DNA of 64,000 nt from Hymenobacter cellulosilyticus (GCF_022919215.1 NZ_CP095046.1:868001-932000), one strand, 5' to 3'; numbered from the stretch's first letter, positions 8,609 to 17,905 are shown. Notes: generated from the sequence alone by a model not told the origin. Translations and numbers: made by a program.

Positions 8609-9090
8609 ATGTTGAAGCGGTGGCTCTATGGTATTGGGGTTCTAGTGGCCATTCCGGTACTGCTTGTGGTGGGACTGATGCTGTACGCCGGAGCGGGAGC
8701 AATGGTGGATGGGCTGCAACACCGGTTTCTGCCCCCTACCCGCGTCACCGTCACCTGGCCCAGCGACTGGGGCTGCGACGAGTTTCAGGAGGCCTATACC
8801 GTTGTCAAGGTGGAGTACCCCAACAGCCTGGTGCGGCGGCTCTTCAAGGGCACCACGCTGCTGGTGCCCTACCCCAGCGGCCACTACGGCGACACCACGG
8901 CCTTTTACCGCTACTACAGCCGGCAGCTCCGGCACGGCCGCCGGGATACGGTCGTGGTGCGGGGCCGCTTTGGCTACGACATCGGGGTGGGCGAGCGGGG
9001 GTGCTCTACCAATGCGACGACATTCCCTACTTCGACGTCAACGCCGTGTACTCCCGCAAAGGCAAGCTTCTCAAGCGCTTTGCCCGCTAA
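8609..9090 (+). CDS. membrane-anchored hypothetical protein; frame break near 9000
   Basis: From ATG 8609 the product begins with an N-terminal helix, MLKRWLYGIGVLVAIPVLLV, and continues as a soluble periplasmic-type domain of about 130 residues. Frame one runs into unrelated sequence after GYDIGVGERG. Adding a G to the run 8997-9001 gives GVLYQCDDIPYFDVNAVYSR and a stop at 9090, which looks like genuine coding sequence. Corrected length is about 160 residues. No family recognised. The tandem repeat array follows directly. Confidence 0.5.
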
Positions 9091-9152
9091 ACCAGCTCTA
9101 GTCGTCACTGGGCACAGCCGAGCAACTGCCGGTAGAAAGTCCCCTGACCTCT

Positions 9153-9345
9153 CCAACGAATGTTTCCAAGCCCGGCTGCTACACCGGGGCTTGGAAACAT
9201 TCGTTTTAGGGCTCATCTGCTCCCCGGAGCTTCAAAACAATCGTTGGAAGGCTCCGGGGAGTAGAGGAGCTTGTATTTTTTTGTTTCCGGGCTCAGGGGC
9301 TCCCCCGGGGCTTAGAAATAATTGTTTCCGGGCTCGGCTACTGCT
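9153..9345. repeat. degenerate tandem array, about 40-bp unit
   Basis: Four related 29-mers of the form GGRGCTT...GGGCTC start at 9186, 9226, 9266 and 9307, i.e. every 40-41 bases, with 11-12 base links. A partial unit precedes them at 9153-9185. Arms of neighbouring units can pair: 9155-9205 forms a long stem using CGAATGTTTCCAAGCCC, and 9221-9260 pairs CTCCCCGGAGC with GCTCCGGGGAG. The array fills the gap 9091-9404. Confidence 0.65.
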
Positions 9346-9404
9346 TGACAGTATACAATCAGAACGGTATATTCCTGAAGTTGTATCCTTTAACTCATTT
9401 ATCG

Positions 9405-10100
9405 ATGTCTAGTAATCCTATTGAGTCGGCCGCTACGCCGGCCAAACCCGCTAAGCCCGCCAACCGGGCCGGCCAACTACCCACCTCCGCCATTGCGCTG
9501 GCGGAAGTAGCCACCAACGCCGCCAAAGCCTGGCAAAGCTCGGAGCTGCCGGCGCTGCTCTGGCTCACCAAGGCCGACTTTGCCGCCCAGGCCGCTGCCT
9601 TCGCCAACAGCCGCGACGCGGCCGATGCCGCCGGGGATGCCCGCACCCCGCAGGCCAAGCGCCTGAAGACCCTGGACAAGCTGCTGGATAAGAGCCTGAC
9701 CTACGTGAAAGGCTACCTGGCCGAAGCCAACGATGATAAAACGGCCTATTACGGGGAGTTTGGCATCGAGAAGATGGGCAAAAACTACCGACTCCCCACC
9801 GCCCGCCCCGAGCGGGTAAAGTCCCTGGACAAGCTGCTCAAGGCCCTCAAGGCGCACAAGTTCGACAAGAACAAGTACGGCACCGCCCACTGGGAGCCTT
9901 TGGTGGCGGAGTACAAGGAGCTAGTAAAGGACAGCACCCACGCCAGCGGGCAGCGCAGCGGCAAGGTCAGCAGCAAGGACCAGGGCGAGGAGCAGGTGCG
10001 CAAGGCCCTGCGGGCCCTGATTCACCACATCAAGGCCCAGTTCCCGGATACGTTTGAGGCCAAGCTCCGGGAGTTCGGCTTCCAGAAAGAAAGCTACTAG
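9405..10100 (+). CDS. hypothetical helical protein with repeated 3' end
   Basis: The ATG at 9405 gives a 231-residue protein, rich in Ala and Lys, predicted largely alpha-helical, with no signal or membrane segment. Two similar modules of the type KTLDKLLDKSL and KSLDKLLKALKAHKFDKNKY suggest an internal repeat. The last 45 residues, from KDQGEEQVRKALRALIHH to FGFQKESY, recur almost unchanged at 12412-12546 and in degraded form at 10430-10480, so the 3' end of this gene has been copied twice downstream. Function unknown; I considered a nucleoid or RNA-associated role because of the basic helices, but nothing proves it. Confidence 0.6.
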   Translation: MSSNPIESAATPAKPAKPANRAGQLPTSAIALAEVATNAAKAWQSSELPALLWLTKADFAAQAAAFANSRDAADAAGDARTPQAKRLKTLDKLLDKSLTYVKGYLAEANDDKTAYYGEFGIEKMGKNYRLPTARPERVKSLDKLLKALKAHKFDKNKYGTAHWEPLVAEYKELVKDSTHASGQRSGKVSSKDQGEEQVRKALRALIHHIKAQFPDTFEAKLREFGFQKESY

Positions 10101-10135
10101 CCCGTCCGGCGGACCTTCCTTCGCTTTCTCGCCTC

Positions 10136-10294
10136 TGTCATCCTGAGCTTGCGAAGGACCTTCCTCCATGTTCTGACAAGCGTCGTTCAATGCCTAAAGC
10201 CATTTCCTACGCTGATAGGAAAGGGCTTTAGGCATTGAACGCCTTTTTCGAGGGGTAAGTGAGGGAGGTCCTTCGGCTGCGCCTCAGGATGACA
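10136..10294. repeat. intergenic palindromic element, family copy 1
   Basis: The ends TGTCATCCTGAG and CTCAGGATGACA are inverted, followed inward by GCGAAGGACC on the left and GGTCCTTCG on the right. Inside sits a 24-bp stem hairpin (10185-10240, one mismatch) followed by a T-rich stretch that could terminate transcription of the gene at 9405. Related elements are at 12597, 31303, 33484, 43238 and 48908. Confidence 0.75.
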
Positions 10295-10429
10295 AACGCA
10301 ATAAGGCAAACGAAGCATAGATGGTACTTCGCTTCAGCTGGCCGCTGCGCCTATTGCGGGCGCACTGCCTCGGTAGCGAAGGCGGCATATCCTCTTTCTT
10401 TGCCGGTATGAGCACCGAGTGGCAACCAG

Positions 10430-10480
10430 TTGCCGGATACGCTTGCGGCCTGGCTCCAGGAGTTCAGGTTCCGGAAGCAG
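10430..10480 (+). pseudogene. degenerate copy of the 3' end of the gene at 9405
   Basis: GCCGGATACG..TTG.GGCC..GCTCC..GAGTTC..G.TTCC follows the same order as bases 10045-10085 inside the gene at 9405, with scattered substitutions and no usable frame. It runs straight into the left arm of the 34-bp hairpin. Confidence 0.55.
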
Positions 10481-10543
10481 ATGTAAACACAGAAAAGGCC
10501 TACTAGCAGCTAGTAGGCCTTTTCTGTGTTTACATCTGCTTCC
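10473..10543. repeat. perfect 34-bp inverted repeat with 3-base loop
   Basis: The arm 10473-10506 is exactly complementary to 10510-10543, loop CAG. The stem contains AAAAGGCC/GGCCTTTT, so it could serve as a two-way terminator for the convergent SBBP gene (stop at 10578), but it is far longer than a terminator needs. Confidence 0.8.
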
Positions 10544-10577
10544 CGGACCGCAAACGCTTCCCTATCCTAGTACACAA

Positions 10578-12283
10578 TCAGGGGTGGGCCGCCTGCTGAC
10601 CATCTGCCTCCATAAGCAGGATGTAGTGGCCGGCGGCCAGCCCAGCCAGGTTTAGCTCCGAGCGCAGGCCATTGGTGAGCGTCAGGGTGCGGGTTCTGAC
10701 CACTTGCCCCACGGTATTGAGCAGCTTGAACAGCACCGGCGTAGCCTTGGGTATCAAGGGCAACTGCAAGGTAACGCTGGTGTGGGCGGGGTTCGGGTAC
10801 AGACCTACCTCCGATAGCAGAGCCTTGGTGTTGGTGGCGGGAGCTACATCGGCTAGCAGCGCCAGAAAGCCCCGCCGCGTCCCCCTCCCGTACTTACGGG
10901 CACACTGCCAAAAGTAGTAGACCCCTCTATCTGACCTGCGACGTATACGCTGGCCCCGCTTACGGCCACGGCAAACGCGTAATTGCTGCTGCCTATACCA
11001 TCTGCTTTCCGGGCCCAGGTAAAGTCGCCGGTAGGGCCGGCGTCGGTGAGCCGGGCCACAAACAAATCGGTGCCCATGGACGCATTTGGCCCCGATCTTA
11101 CCAGGCTGGTCGTGCCAAATCTAGCCGTAAGGCTGGCTTGGTACCCGGCTACGTACACGTTGCTCCCACTCACGGCCAGGGCGTAGGCCGATTCGTTACT
11201 GGAGCCCCCGCCCCGGGCAATCCATACCGGGACGCCCGCCGTGGTAAGCTTGGCAACCACAGCATCATAGCCACCGGCCGAATTGGAGTTGCCGGAGCCA
11301 AAGGATAACCCGGGGCTCGATGTGCCGCCCGCCAGGTACAGGTTGTCGCCGCTCAGGGTCAGGGCCCGGGCCTGGTCAGCACCCGTGCCGCCGAGTTGCC
11401 GCGTCCAGGTTATGGTGCTGGTAGCCCAGGCATCAGCCAGCCGGACCACGAAGATGTCGGAGCCGCCGGCGCTGCTGAACACCGTGTTGCCGATGGCAAA
11501 AGCCGGACTGGACGAACTTACCACCAGATACACGCTGTTGCCCTCAGCCACCAACGCATCCGCCTGGTCGAAGTCGGTGCCACCGAGGTACTGCACCCAG
11601 GTAAAGGAAGCCGCGTTGCCCGCGTCGGTGAGCTTGGCCACGAAGGCATCCGTCGTATAGGTGTCGGAGGAAGCGTTCTGGAAGGTGAATGCGCCAAACT
11701 GAGCCGTAGGGCCATCGGTATACCCGGCCACGTATACGCTGGTGCCGGCGCAGGCTACCGCCGTAATATATTGCCCCCGGGTGCCTCCTATGCGCTCCGC
11801 CCAGACAAAGCGGGCCGTACCGCCCTGCTGGGTAAGCTTCGCCACGAATCCGTCGGTCGTATAATCGACGCTGGTACTGCTAAGCATGATGGAGCCAAAG
11901 GTGATGGTGGGGCTGGCAAATTGACCCGCAATGTAAATGTCGTTGCCGCTCACCGTTATGGCCGTAGCCTCGTTGTCGAGGAGGCCCCCGCCTGCTGCGC
12001 CCACAGGAAACGCCCCGAAGCCGGGCTCCATTTGGCCACGAATATGCTGACTCTTTCACTCGTCAGGGTGAGGGAGCCAAAGCCGGCCTTTCCCCAAACG
12101 TGCCGACTATATACACGTTGCCGCTGGCGTCGGTGGTAGTAGCTTTTATCTGTGAGCCATTCCCCACCGGGCCACTAATACCAACTACAGCCTGCCAGTC
12201 GGGGCCTGCGCCCAGGCTTTGGGCCCCGTAAGCAACGCCGTAACAACCGTAAACAAATAGATAAAAAGAGTACCGTATTTCAT
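10578..12283 (-). CDS. secreted SBBP-repeat protein with type IX sorting domain; four frame breaks
   Basis: The corrected product is 569 residues. It starts with a signal peptide (MKYGTLFIYLFTVVTALLTG, then AWAQ), followed by SBBP-type beta-propeller repeats, each with the pattern NVYVAGxxxxxxTxFG and FVAKLTDAG. It ends in a type A C-terminal sorting domain (GLYPNPAHTSVTLQLP, GLAAGHYILLM), which sends proteins through the type IX secretion system to the cell surface. The frame is broken at 12201-12204, 12092-12095, 11985-11989 and 10870-10873. Each break is cured by one extra base in a C/G run, and the corrected length is a whole number of codons. The gene lies between copies of the tail of the gene at 9405. 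Confidence 0.8.
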
Positions 12284-12411
12284 AAGCAGGCAGAAAGTTG
12301 AGCTTTAGGCAAGTACAAAGGTCTGCTTTTATGCGGGCAAGCAAACGGCAAATCAACCTCTGCGCTATATTATTATGCAAGCCGGCGGCCCTTAGCTGTG
12401 CCGTATCAGAA

Positions 12412-12546
12412 GTCAGCCGCAAGGACCAGGGCGAAGAGCAGGTGCGCAAAGCCCTGCGGGCCCTGATTCACCACATCAAGGCCCAGTTCCCGGATACGTT
12501 TGAGGCCAAGCTCCGGGAGTTCGGCTTCCAGAAGGAAAGTTACTAG
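12412..12546 (+). pseudogene. duplicated 3' end of the gene at 9405
   Basis: Bases 12412-12546 repeat 9966-10100 with few changes and keep the frame: RKDQGEEQVRKALRALIHHI through FGFQKESY and stop. There is no start codon of its own with any support. It is followed, as in the parent gene, by a TGTCATCCTGAGC element and a hairpin. Together with the parent it brackets the SBBP gene as a direct repeat. Confidence 0.8.
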
Positions 12547-12596
12547 CGGCTACCTTCCCACGGCGGCCTGTTTATGTAGACTTTTCTCTTCCTTGT

Positions 12597-12700
12597 CTGT
12601 CATCCTGAGCCTTGCGAAGGACCTTCCTCCATGTTCTGACAAGCGTTATTAAGCATGCAAAAGCCCTTTACTACGCGGTAGTAAAGGGCTTTTGTATGCT
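12597..12700. repeat. half of an intergenic palindromic element, family copy 2
   Basis: It carries the left end of the family (CTGTCATCCTGAGC, GCGAAGGACCTTCCTCC, TTCTGACAAGCGT), which matches copy 1 at 10135-10183. Then comes a 22-bp stem hairpin (12652-12700, one mismatch) with AAAAGCCC/GGGCTTTT. The inverted right end is missing. Confidence 0.7.
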
Positions 12701-12723
12701 GGAGGCTGGGTTGGTGCAGGAGC

Positions 12724-13511
12724 TTACTCGTAGCTGCACTCCAAGTCCAGGGAGCTGAACAGCGCCACGTTGTAGATATACTTGCGGCTGGCAAAGTCAT
12801 CGGTCTTAGGCCCGGCACTGCCCCCACTAAACATGTTCGATATCAGACAGTACGTGCCGGCAGCATCGGTTGCCATCAGGCTGACCAAGTAGTAGTCATT
12901 TGAAAAGCTGCGGCCAAACTTGCGCTTGTCGAGCGCCACCTTGCTGGGCACCTCGATGGCCAAGGGCGTGCGGGTGTCCCGAAACACGTTTTTCAGCGCC
13001 TCACTCCGGAATACCACCGGCGCGTTTTCCACGATGCCCCGGGCAAGAATTTGCTGTTCTGGGTTACGTACTGAATCTGGAGGTAAACGTCGGCCTCGTC
13101 GGTTTGGGGCCAGGTAGAGTTGAAGTTCGGAATCGGCGTCAGGGACCAGTAGACCCGGTTAAGCATAATGCGCTTCACCACCAGGTCCCGAACCTGCACG
13201 GTCTTGGAAATCGAGGTTTTCCGGCCTTCCTGGTTGGTAGTGGTCAGCGTCACGATATAGTTGCCGGGCTTGTCGTAGGAAAGCACCGGTTGCTTGGCTT
13301 CCGAGGTGACGCCGTTGCCGAAGTCCCAGAGAAACGACTGGGCGTTCTTCGACTTGTTGAACAAGGAGCAGGTATCGTGCGTGGCAATATCCAGGGCATC
13401 GATGGTGGAACCCCGAAAGGTAAAGCCCGGCTCCGCGGCGGGGGCCTCATCTTCTTTCTGACAAGCGGTAAGCAAGCCCAGCAAGGCTACCCCCATGACT
13501 AACTTCTTCAT
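12724..13511 (-). CDS. PKD-domain lipoprotein; frame break near 13040
   Basis: The N-terminus MKKLVMGVALLGLLTACQKE is a lipoprotein signal with Cys17 in the lipobox LTAC, so the protein is anchored in a membrane, probably the outer one. A PKD-like fold follows (residues about 30-110), with SFLWDFGNGVTSEAKQP and YIVTLTTTNQEG. The C-terminal half is unrecognised. Frame one stops at 12993; adding a C to the run 13037-13040 (G on the coding strand) joins LPGGIVENAPVVFRSEALKN and gives 262 residues. Such PKD lipoproteins are common accessory surface proteins of Bacteroidota. Confidence 0.75.
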
Positions 13512-13802
13512 ATAACTTCTGATAAAAGGTGGTAACCAGGATAGGCACAACCTGCCAGGCTTTTGCCCCGGCAGTCTGATCAGGAGTCAAAATAGGGCAA
13601 ACGGGCGTGCTTTCCAATCCAGGCTTTCGGTTTGGGGCCCCACCGGCAAAGTCCTACCCTGCGGGCAGGCCCAATCCGGCCGCGGACATGGAATACTTCC
13701 TATATTCCAACCGCTAACCGGTGGCAGCGTACACCTTACGGCCGCCTACCCACCGGCCTTATTTATCTCAACGCTCTATTTCTTACGACTCTATCAACGG
13801 TT

Positions 13803-14707
13803 ATGAAACAGCTGACTCCCAGGCCCCAGAGCGACAAGCAGCAGCTGGCGCGCGCCGGGCAGGCGCTTCGCCCCACGCCCCCGCCGGTGCGGCACGATAA
13901 AGCCAGTTTGCTGCCCGCCGGGCGGCGGATGGAGGCGGCCCCGCGGCCCGTCAGAAGCGGCCCGCCACTCCGAACCCGGTTTGTGATAAACCTGGAGAGC
14001 AACGTGCGCTACAACCTCGACGAGCTGGTACTCTACGAGAAGTGCATTCACCAGACCCTGGCCTACCGGGGCCGGGACGGCTACCGCAACTCCCAGGACC
14101 AGGATCTGCACATCCGTACCACCGACGTGACGACCTGGAACCCGGGCGAGGTGCTGGCCCCGATGCTGAAGCCACTGATGCATCATTTCCAGAACCTGTG
14201 GGATGAGTTTGCCGACGGGGAAGGCCCCAAAACAGCGCCTTCCTTAGTGAGCACCCCGTTACTAACGACCTGAAGGTGGCTATGCAGTCGGAAACAGACC
14301 GGCTGATTTACCTGCTCTACGACAAGTACCAGGGCAATCCGGAAGGGGCAGCCCAGTACGTGGACATGGCCCTGTCTTTTGGACCCATTGAGGCCGTTAC
14401 GTCCTTGAGCAACCGCAACAAGACCTTTGCCGGCTCGGCCAATATGAGCGGCTTTGTACACGGTAACCGGGTCATCATCGTGGTGGCTGACACCAAGTCC
14501 CTGTACTCGCTCCTGGGCCACAGCACCCACCGGCTCGACCATTTCCGGTCGCCGCGGTGGTACTCCTATGGGTTCACGTACCAGTTTTACGTGTGGAGCG
14601 TGCGTATGCATACCCATAGCTGGTACATGGCCCGGCGCAAAACCGTGGACCGGCACGGCCGCAAGAAAGACTGGTTCGGCATCAATCCTAGCTTACTTCC
14701 CGGATGA
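13803..14707 (+). CDS. hypothetical protein; frame break near 14226
   Basis: Corrected length is about 301 residues. The first 60 residues are low-complexity and rich in Pro and Arg; the rest is folded, with FVINLESNVRYNLDELVLYE in the middle and YQFYVWSVRMHTHSWYMARR near the end. There is no signal peptide. Frame one ends with DGEGPKTAPS; one extra C in 14225-14228 yields EGPQNSAFLSEHPVTNDLKV and joins smoothly to the frame that ends at 14707. The stop overlaps the ATG of the next gene (ATGA), implying translational coupling. Family unknown. Confidence 0.6.
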
Positions 14708-15111
14708 AAAAAGCACTCGGCCTGCTCCTGGCCGCCGTTGGCCTCAGCGCCTGCGACAACGGCTACTCCACCGAACTGGGCGACAACATGACCTTTGCCT
14801 GGCAAAACAGCCTGGACTACACCAACCTCTACATCGGCAACGGCACCGAGCCGGTGATTCCGGGCGGGTGCGACTCGGCCAAGTGGAACAGCCGCTACGT
14901 GCTCACCAAGGGCCGCTACTGGCGCTACGCCGACAACAACGCCTGGCAGCTTACCTCCGTGCCTCCCGACAGCCTGTTCTACTTCGTGGTGGACAAGAAG
15001 CGCTACCAGGGCCGGCAGGAACGGGACCCGGCCGTGCAGGGCCCCCTGACCCGGGCGCAGCAGCTGGATTGGGAAAAGCGGATTCCGGGTCCTTACCAGG
15101 TTCCGGAATAA
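14704..15111 (+). CDS. small lipoprotein coupled to the gene at 13803
   Basis: The 135-residue product begins MKKALGLLLAAVGLSACDNG, a lipobox of LSAC with Cys17. The mature part is soluble, aromatic-rich (YWRYADNNAWQL, SLFYFVVDKKRYQG) and unrecognised. Its ATG overlaps the upstream stop by 4 bases, so the two genes are made together and may form a functional pair, for example a cytosolic protein with an exported partner. Confidence 0.6.
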   Translation: MKKALGLLLAAVGLSACDNGYSTELGDNMTFAWQNSLDYTNLYIGNGTEPVIPGGCDSAKWNSRYVLTKGRYWRYADNNAWQLTSVPPDSLFYFVVDKKRYQGRQERDPAVQGPLTRAQQLDWEKRIPGPYQVPE

Positions 15112-15186
15112 TCTGGCTGGGCAAGCGCTAGGAAAGCGGTAAACCTGTAAATTACCCACTCCGTCCACCTTAACAGCTGATCTGCT

Positions 15187-15714
15187 ATGTTGCCCCAACT
15201 CGTTCAAAACGCGCTCAACAAGCAAATTTTCATGGAAGCCCAATCGTCGCAGGCCTACCTGGCTATGGCGTCCTGGGCCGAGATTCAGCCGGGCCTGGAT
15301 GGGGTAACCAACTTCTTCTACCAGCAGAGCGACGAGGAGCGGGTGCACATGCTCAAGCTGATTCGCTACGTGAACGAGCGGGGCGGCTTTGCCCTGGTGC
15401 CGGCCCTGCCCCAGCCGGTTATTACGTTTCAGTCCCTGAAGCGCGTGTTCGAAGACTTCCTGCGCCACGAAATAGCCGTGTCGGAGAGCATCAACGAACT
15501 GGTGGGCCTCACGCTGCAGGAGCGCGACTTTGCCACCCACAACTTCCTGCAGTGGTACGTCTCGGAGCAACTGGAAGAGGAAGCCCTGGCCCGCACCCTG
15601 AACGACAAGCTGGAGCTGGTCGGAGACGATAAAAGCGGGATTTACATGTTCGATAAGGACATCCTGCTGTTTCGCGGCAATACGGCCTCGGAAGCTTCCA
15701 ACGGCCGCTCCTAG
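15187..15714 (+). CDS. ftnA: ferritin
   Basis: Ferritin stores iron as a mineral inside a 24-subunit shell after oxidising Fe(II). The 175-residue protein has the four-helix layout and ferroxidase ligands: Glu17, a Glu at 50-51 and His54 in SDEERVHMLK, with further Glu residues in the third and fourth helices (HEIAVSES, QLEEEALARTL). Length and motifs fit non-haem bacterial ferritin, not bacterioferritin. It stands alone between lipoprotein genes. A short C-terminal extension after FDKDILLFRG is typical of Bacteroidota members. Confidence 0.92.
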   Translation: MLPQLVQNALNKQIFMEAQSSQAYLAMASWAEIQPGLDGVTNFFYQQSDEERVHMLKLIRYVNERGGFALVPALPQPVITFQSLKRVFEDFLRHEIAVSESINELVGLTLQERDFATHNFLQWYVSEQLEEEALARTLNDKLELVGDDKSGIYMFDKDILLFRGNTASEASNGRS

Positions 15715-15786
15715 CTTGGCCCCGGTGGGTTTCCGCGTGCTTTAGTATCTTATCTGCCTTAGAACTACTATTCTATTTGCCCTGCT

Positions 15787-16407
15787 ATGAAACACCTTTT
15801 CGCCCTCCTGCTCGCTGCGGGCACCGTTGCTCTACCCGCCTGCTCCGATACGTCGGATGGCGACGACCCGGTACCGGCTGCCGAAACCCGCATGGACCGG
15901 GAGCTGCGTTATCCGCTGACGCCCCCGGCTGCCAATGGCGACACGGTGCTGGTGCTGGCCAATGGCTATCCGGCGGAGGTCATTAAGGCCACGGCCATCG
16001 GGCCTGGGGCCACGTGGTCGTCTTACATGGGTCTGCAGATTGTGCTGGAGGTACCCAGCCAGGCCGAGCAGGTGCGCATTATGATTCCGGACGCGAAGCT
16101 CAGCCCGAGTCTGACCGGACAATACTTCTTCGACCTGTATAAGACGAAGCGGAATAGTGCCGGCGGCTCGTACGTGGTGGGCTCAGCCGCGACTCGCCCC
16201 CTCATTGATACCTACTTCAACGCGCTGAGCAATGGCAGCATCAGCATCGATAAATACGACCCGAAGACTAAGCTGATATCCGGATGGTTCTATCTGCAGC
16301 AAGCCAGCGTATCGGACCCCGGCGCATTGGCCGGCCTGGGCGAGCCGTTGCGCAAGAAATGCACGGTAGTCCTCAAAGGCTCCTTTGCGAACGTACCCGT
16401 GCAGTAG
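15787..16407 (+). CDS. lipoprotein, paralogue of the one at 19411
   Basis: The 206-residue product starts MKHLFALLLAAGTVALPACS, with the lipobox Cys19 in LPAC. The mature protein is beta-rich and ends CTVVLKGSFANVPVQ. The protein at 19411-20019 shares the architecture: a 20-residue lipoprotein signal, a Gly-containing LxSGxx strand (KLISGWF versus QLLSGTY) and the same GSFxNVP ending. This suggests two members of a Hymenobacter-type lipoprotein family with a small beta-sandwich fold. No enzymatic motif is visible. Confidence 0.6.
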   Translation: MKHLFALLLAAGTVALPACSDTSDGDDPVPAAETRMDRELRYPLTPPAANGDTVLVLANGYPAEVIKATAIGPGATWSSYMGLQIVLEVPSQAEQVRIMIPDAKLSPSLTGQYFFDLYKTKRNSAGGSYVVGSAATRPLIDTYFNALSNGSISIDKYDPKTKLISGWFYLQQASVSDPGALAGLGEPLRKKCTVVLKGSFANVPVQ

Positions 16408-16582
16408 CAGGCGCCTGGGTCCGGCGGTAAGGGCCGCAAGCCTCGGGCTTTTAGACAAATAAGGCAGGCAACCCCAGCCGGAATCCGTGCATCTGGGAGC
16501 CAAGGCAGCGCCCGTAGTAGTGGTACCGCACCACTGCTGCCGTGCTGCTGTGTTTAGTGCTTGTATTCCTTTATTTCTCCCT

Positions 16583-17842
16583 ATGCCCCTTTCTACCCGA
16601 CGCCTGCTGCTGGCCGGCACCTTACTACTGCTCACCCTGCCCGTGCTGGCTGCCACCCCTCCCGACTCAGCGGCCTTCAACGTGGAAGCGGCTACCCAGC
16701 ACTACCTCAACACCCTGACCCCGGCCCAGAAAGCCAGTTCCGACGCCTACTTCGAGGGCGGCTACTGGCTGCAGCTGTGGGGCTTGCTCTACGGCCTGGC
16801 AGTGGCGGCCGTGTTTTTGGTGCTGGGCCTCTCGCGCCGCATGAAAGCCTGGGCCCAGCGCCTGCCGGGCAAGGTGCTGCCCACGCTGGCCTACATTGCC
16901 CTGTATATTGTGCTGACTCACGTGCTGAGCTTTCCGCTGAGCGTGTACGACGACTATTTCCGGGAGCACCAGTACGGGCTGTCGAACCAGTCATTTGGGG
17001 AGTGGCTCACCGATGACCTCAAGAGCCTGGCTATATCGGCCGTGGTGGGCAGCGTGGTCGTGCTGATTCTGTACGCGGCCATCCGGCGCACGGGGCGCAG
17101 CTGGTGGGCGTGGGCCACGGGCCTGGTCGGCATTTTCCTGGTGGTGTCGGTGTTTTTGTCGCCCATCTTTATCAGCCCCCTGTTCAATAAATACACCACC
17201 CTGCCCGCCGGCCCGGTGCGCAGCCAGATTCTGAGCATGGCCCGGGCCAATGGCGTGCCGGCCGACAACGTGTACGTGTACGACGCTTCCCGGCAGAGTA
17301 AGCGCATCAGTGCCAACGTGAGCGGGCTGGGCAGCACCATCCGGGTATCGTTGAACGACAACCTGCTGAGCCGCTGCACCCCGGCCGAGGTGCAGGCCGT
17401 CATGGGCCACGAGCTGGGCCACTACGTGCTCAACCACATTCCCAAAATGCTCATCTTCTTCGTGCTCATCATCGGGCTGGGGCTGGGGTTTGTCGACTGG
17501 GCCTTCCACCGCCTGCTGGCCCGCTACGGCAGCCGCTGGGGCATCAGCAGCATCGGCGACGTGGGCGGTTTGCCGCTGGTGGCCGTCTTGTTCAGCGTGT
17601 TCATGCTGCTGGCCCGCCCCGGCTTCAACACCATTATCCGCACCCAGGAGCAGGAAGCCGATATGTTTGGCCTGAATGCCGCCCGCCAGCCCGACGGCTT
17701 TGCCTCCACGGCCATGAAGCTCTCGGAGTACCGCAAGATTGACCCCAGCCCCTGGGAGGAAATCATCTTCTTCGACCATCCCAGCGGCCACACCCGCGTG
17801 CTGACGGCCATGCGCTGGAAAGCCGAGCACCTGCGGGAGTAG
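16583..17842 (+). CDS. M48-family Ste24-like endopeptidase
   Basis: The 419-residue integral membrane protein matches CAAX prenyl protease 1 (Ste24) relatives. After an N-terminal signal-like segment it has several membrane helices, then the zinc motif HELGH at residues 276-280 and the third ligand region EQEADMFGL near residue 355. Bacterial members degrade or process membrane proteins in quality control. The ATG at 16583 is used because it starts the hydrophobic signal; an upstream extension to 16487 is unlikely. Single gene, no operon partner. Confidence 0.88.
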   Translation: MPLSTRRLLLAGTLLLLTLPVLAATPPDSAAFNVEAATQHYLNTLTPAQKASSDAYFEGGYWLQLWGLLYGLAVAAVFLVLGLSRRMKAWAQRLPGKVLPTLAYIALYIVLTHVLSFPLSVYDDYFREHQYGLSNQSFGEWLTDDLKSLAISAVVGSVVVLILYAAIRRTGRSWWAWATGLVGIFLVVSVFLSPIFISPLFNKYTTLPAGPVRSQILSMARANGVPADNVYVYDASRQSKRISANVSGLGSTIRVSLNDNLLSRCTPAEVQAVMGHELGHYVLNHIPKMLIFFVLIIGLGLGFVDWAFHRLLARYGSRWGISSIGDVGGLPLVAVLFSVFMLLARPGFNTIIRTQEQEADMFGLNAARQPDGFASTAMKLSEYRKIDPSPWEEIIFFDHPSGHTRVLTAMRWKAEHLRE

Positions 17843-17905
17843 CAGAGCCAGGGACGCCACTGCGCCTCAGGATTGTATAATCAGGAGCTACTTCACGGGC
17901 TTGCC

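Noticed and set aside
9153-9345. CRISPR-like spacing of a 29-base repeat with about 11-base links
   Set aside because: Repeats are too diverged from each other, links are far too short for spacers, and no cas gene is present. A tandem hairpin array explains it better.
12298-12546. Independent small gene at 12298
   Set aside because: Only the last 45 codons look like protein, and these copy the end of the gene at 9405; the front part is intergenic and shared with the promoter of the SBBP gene.
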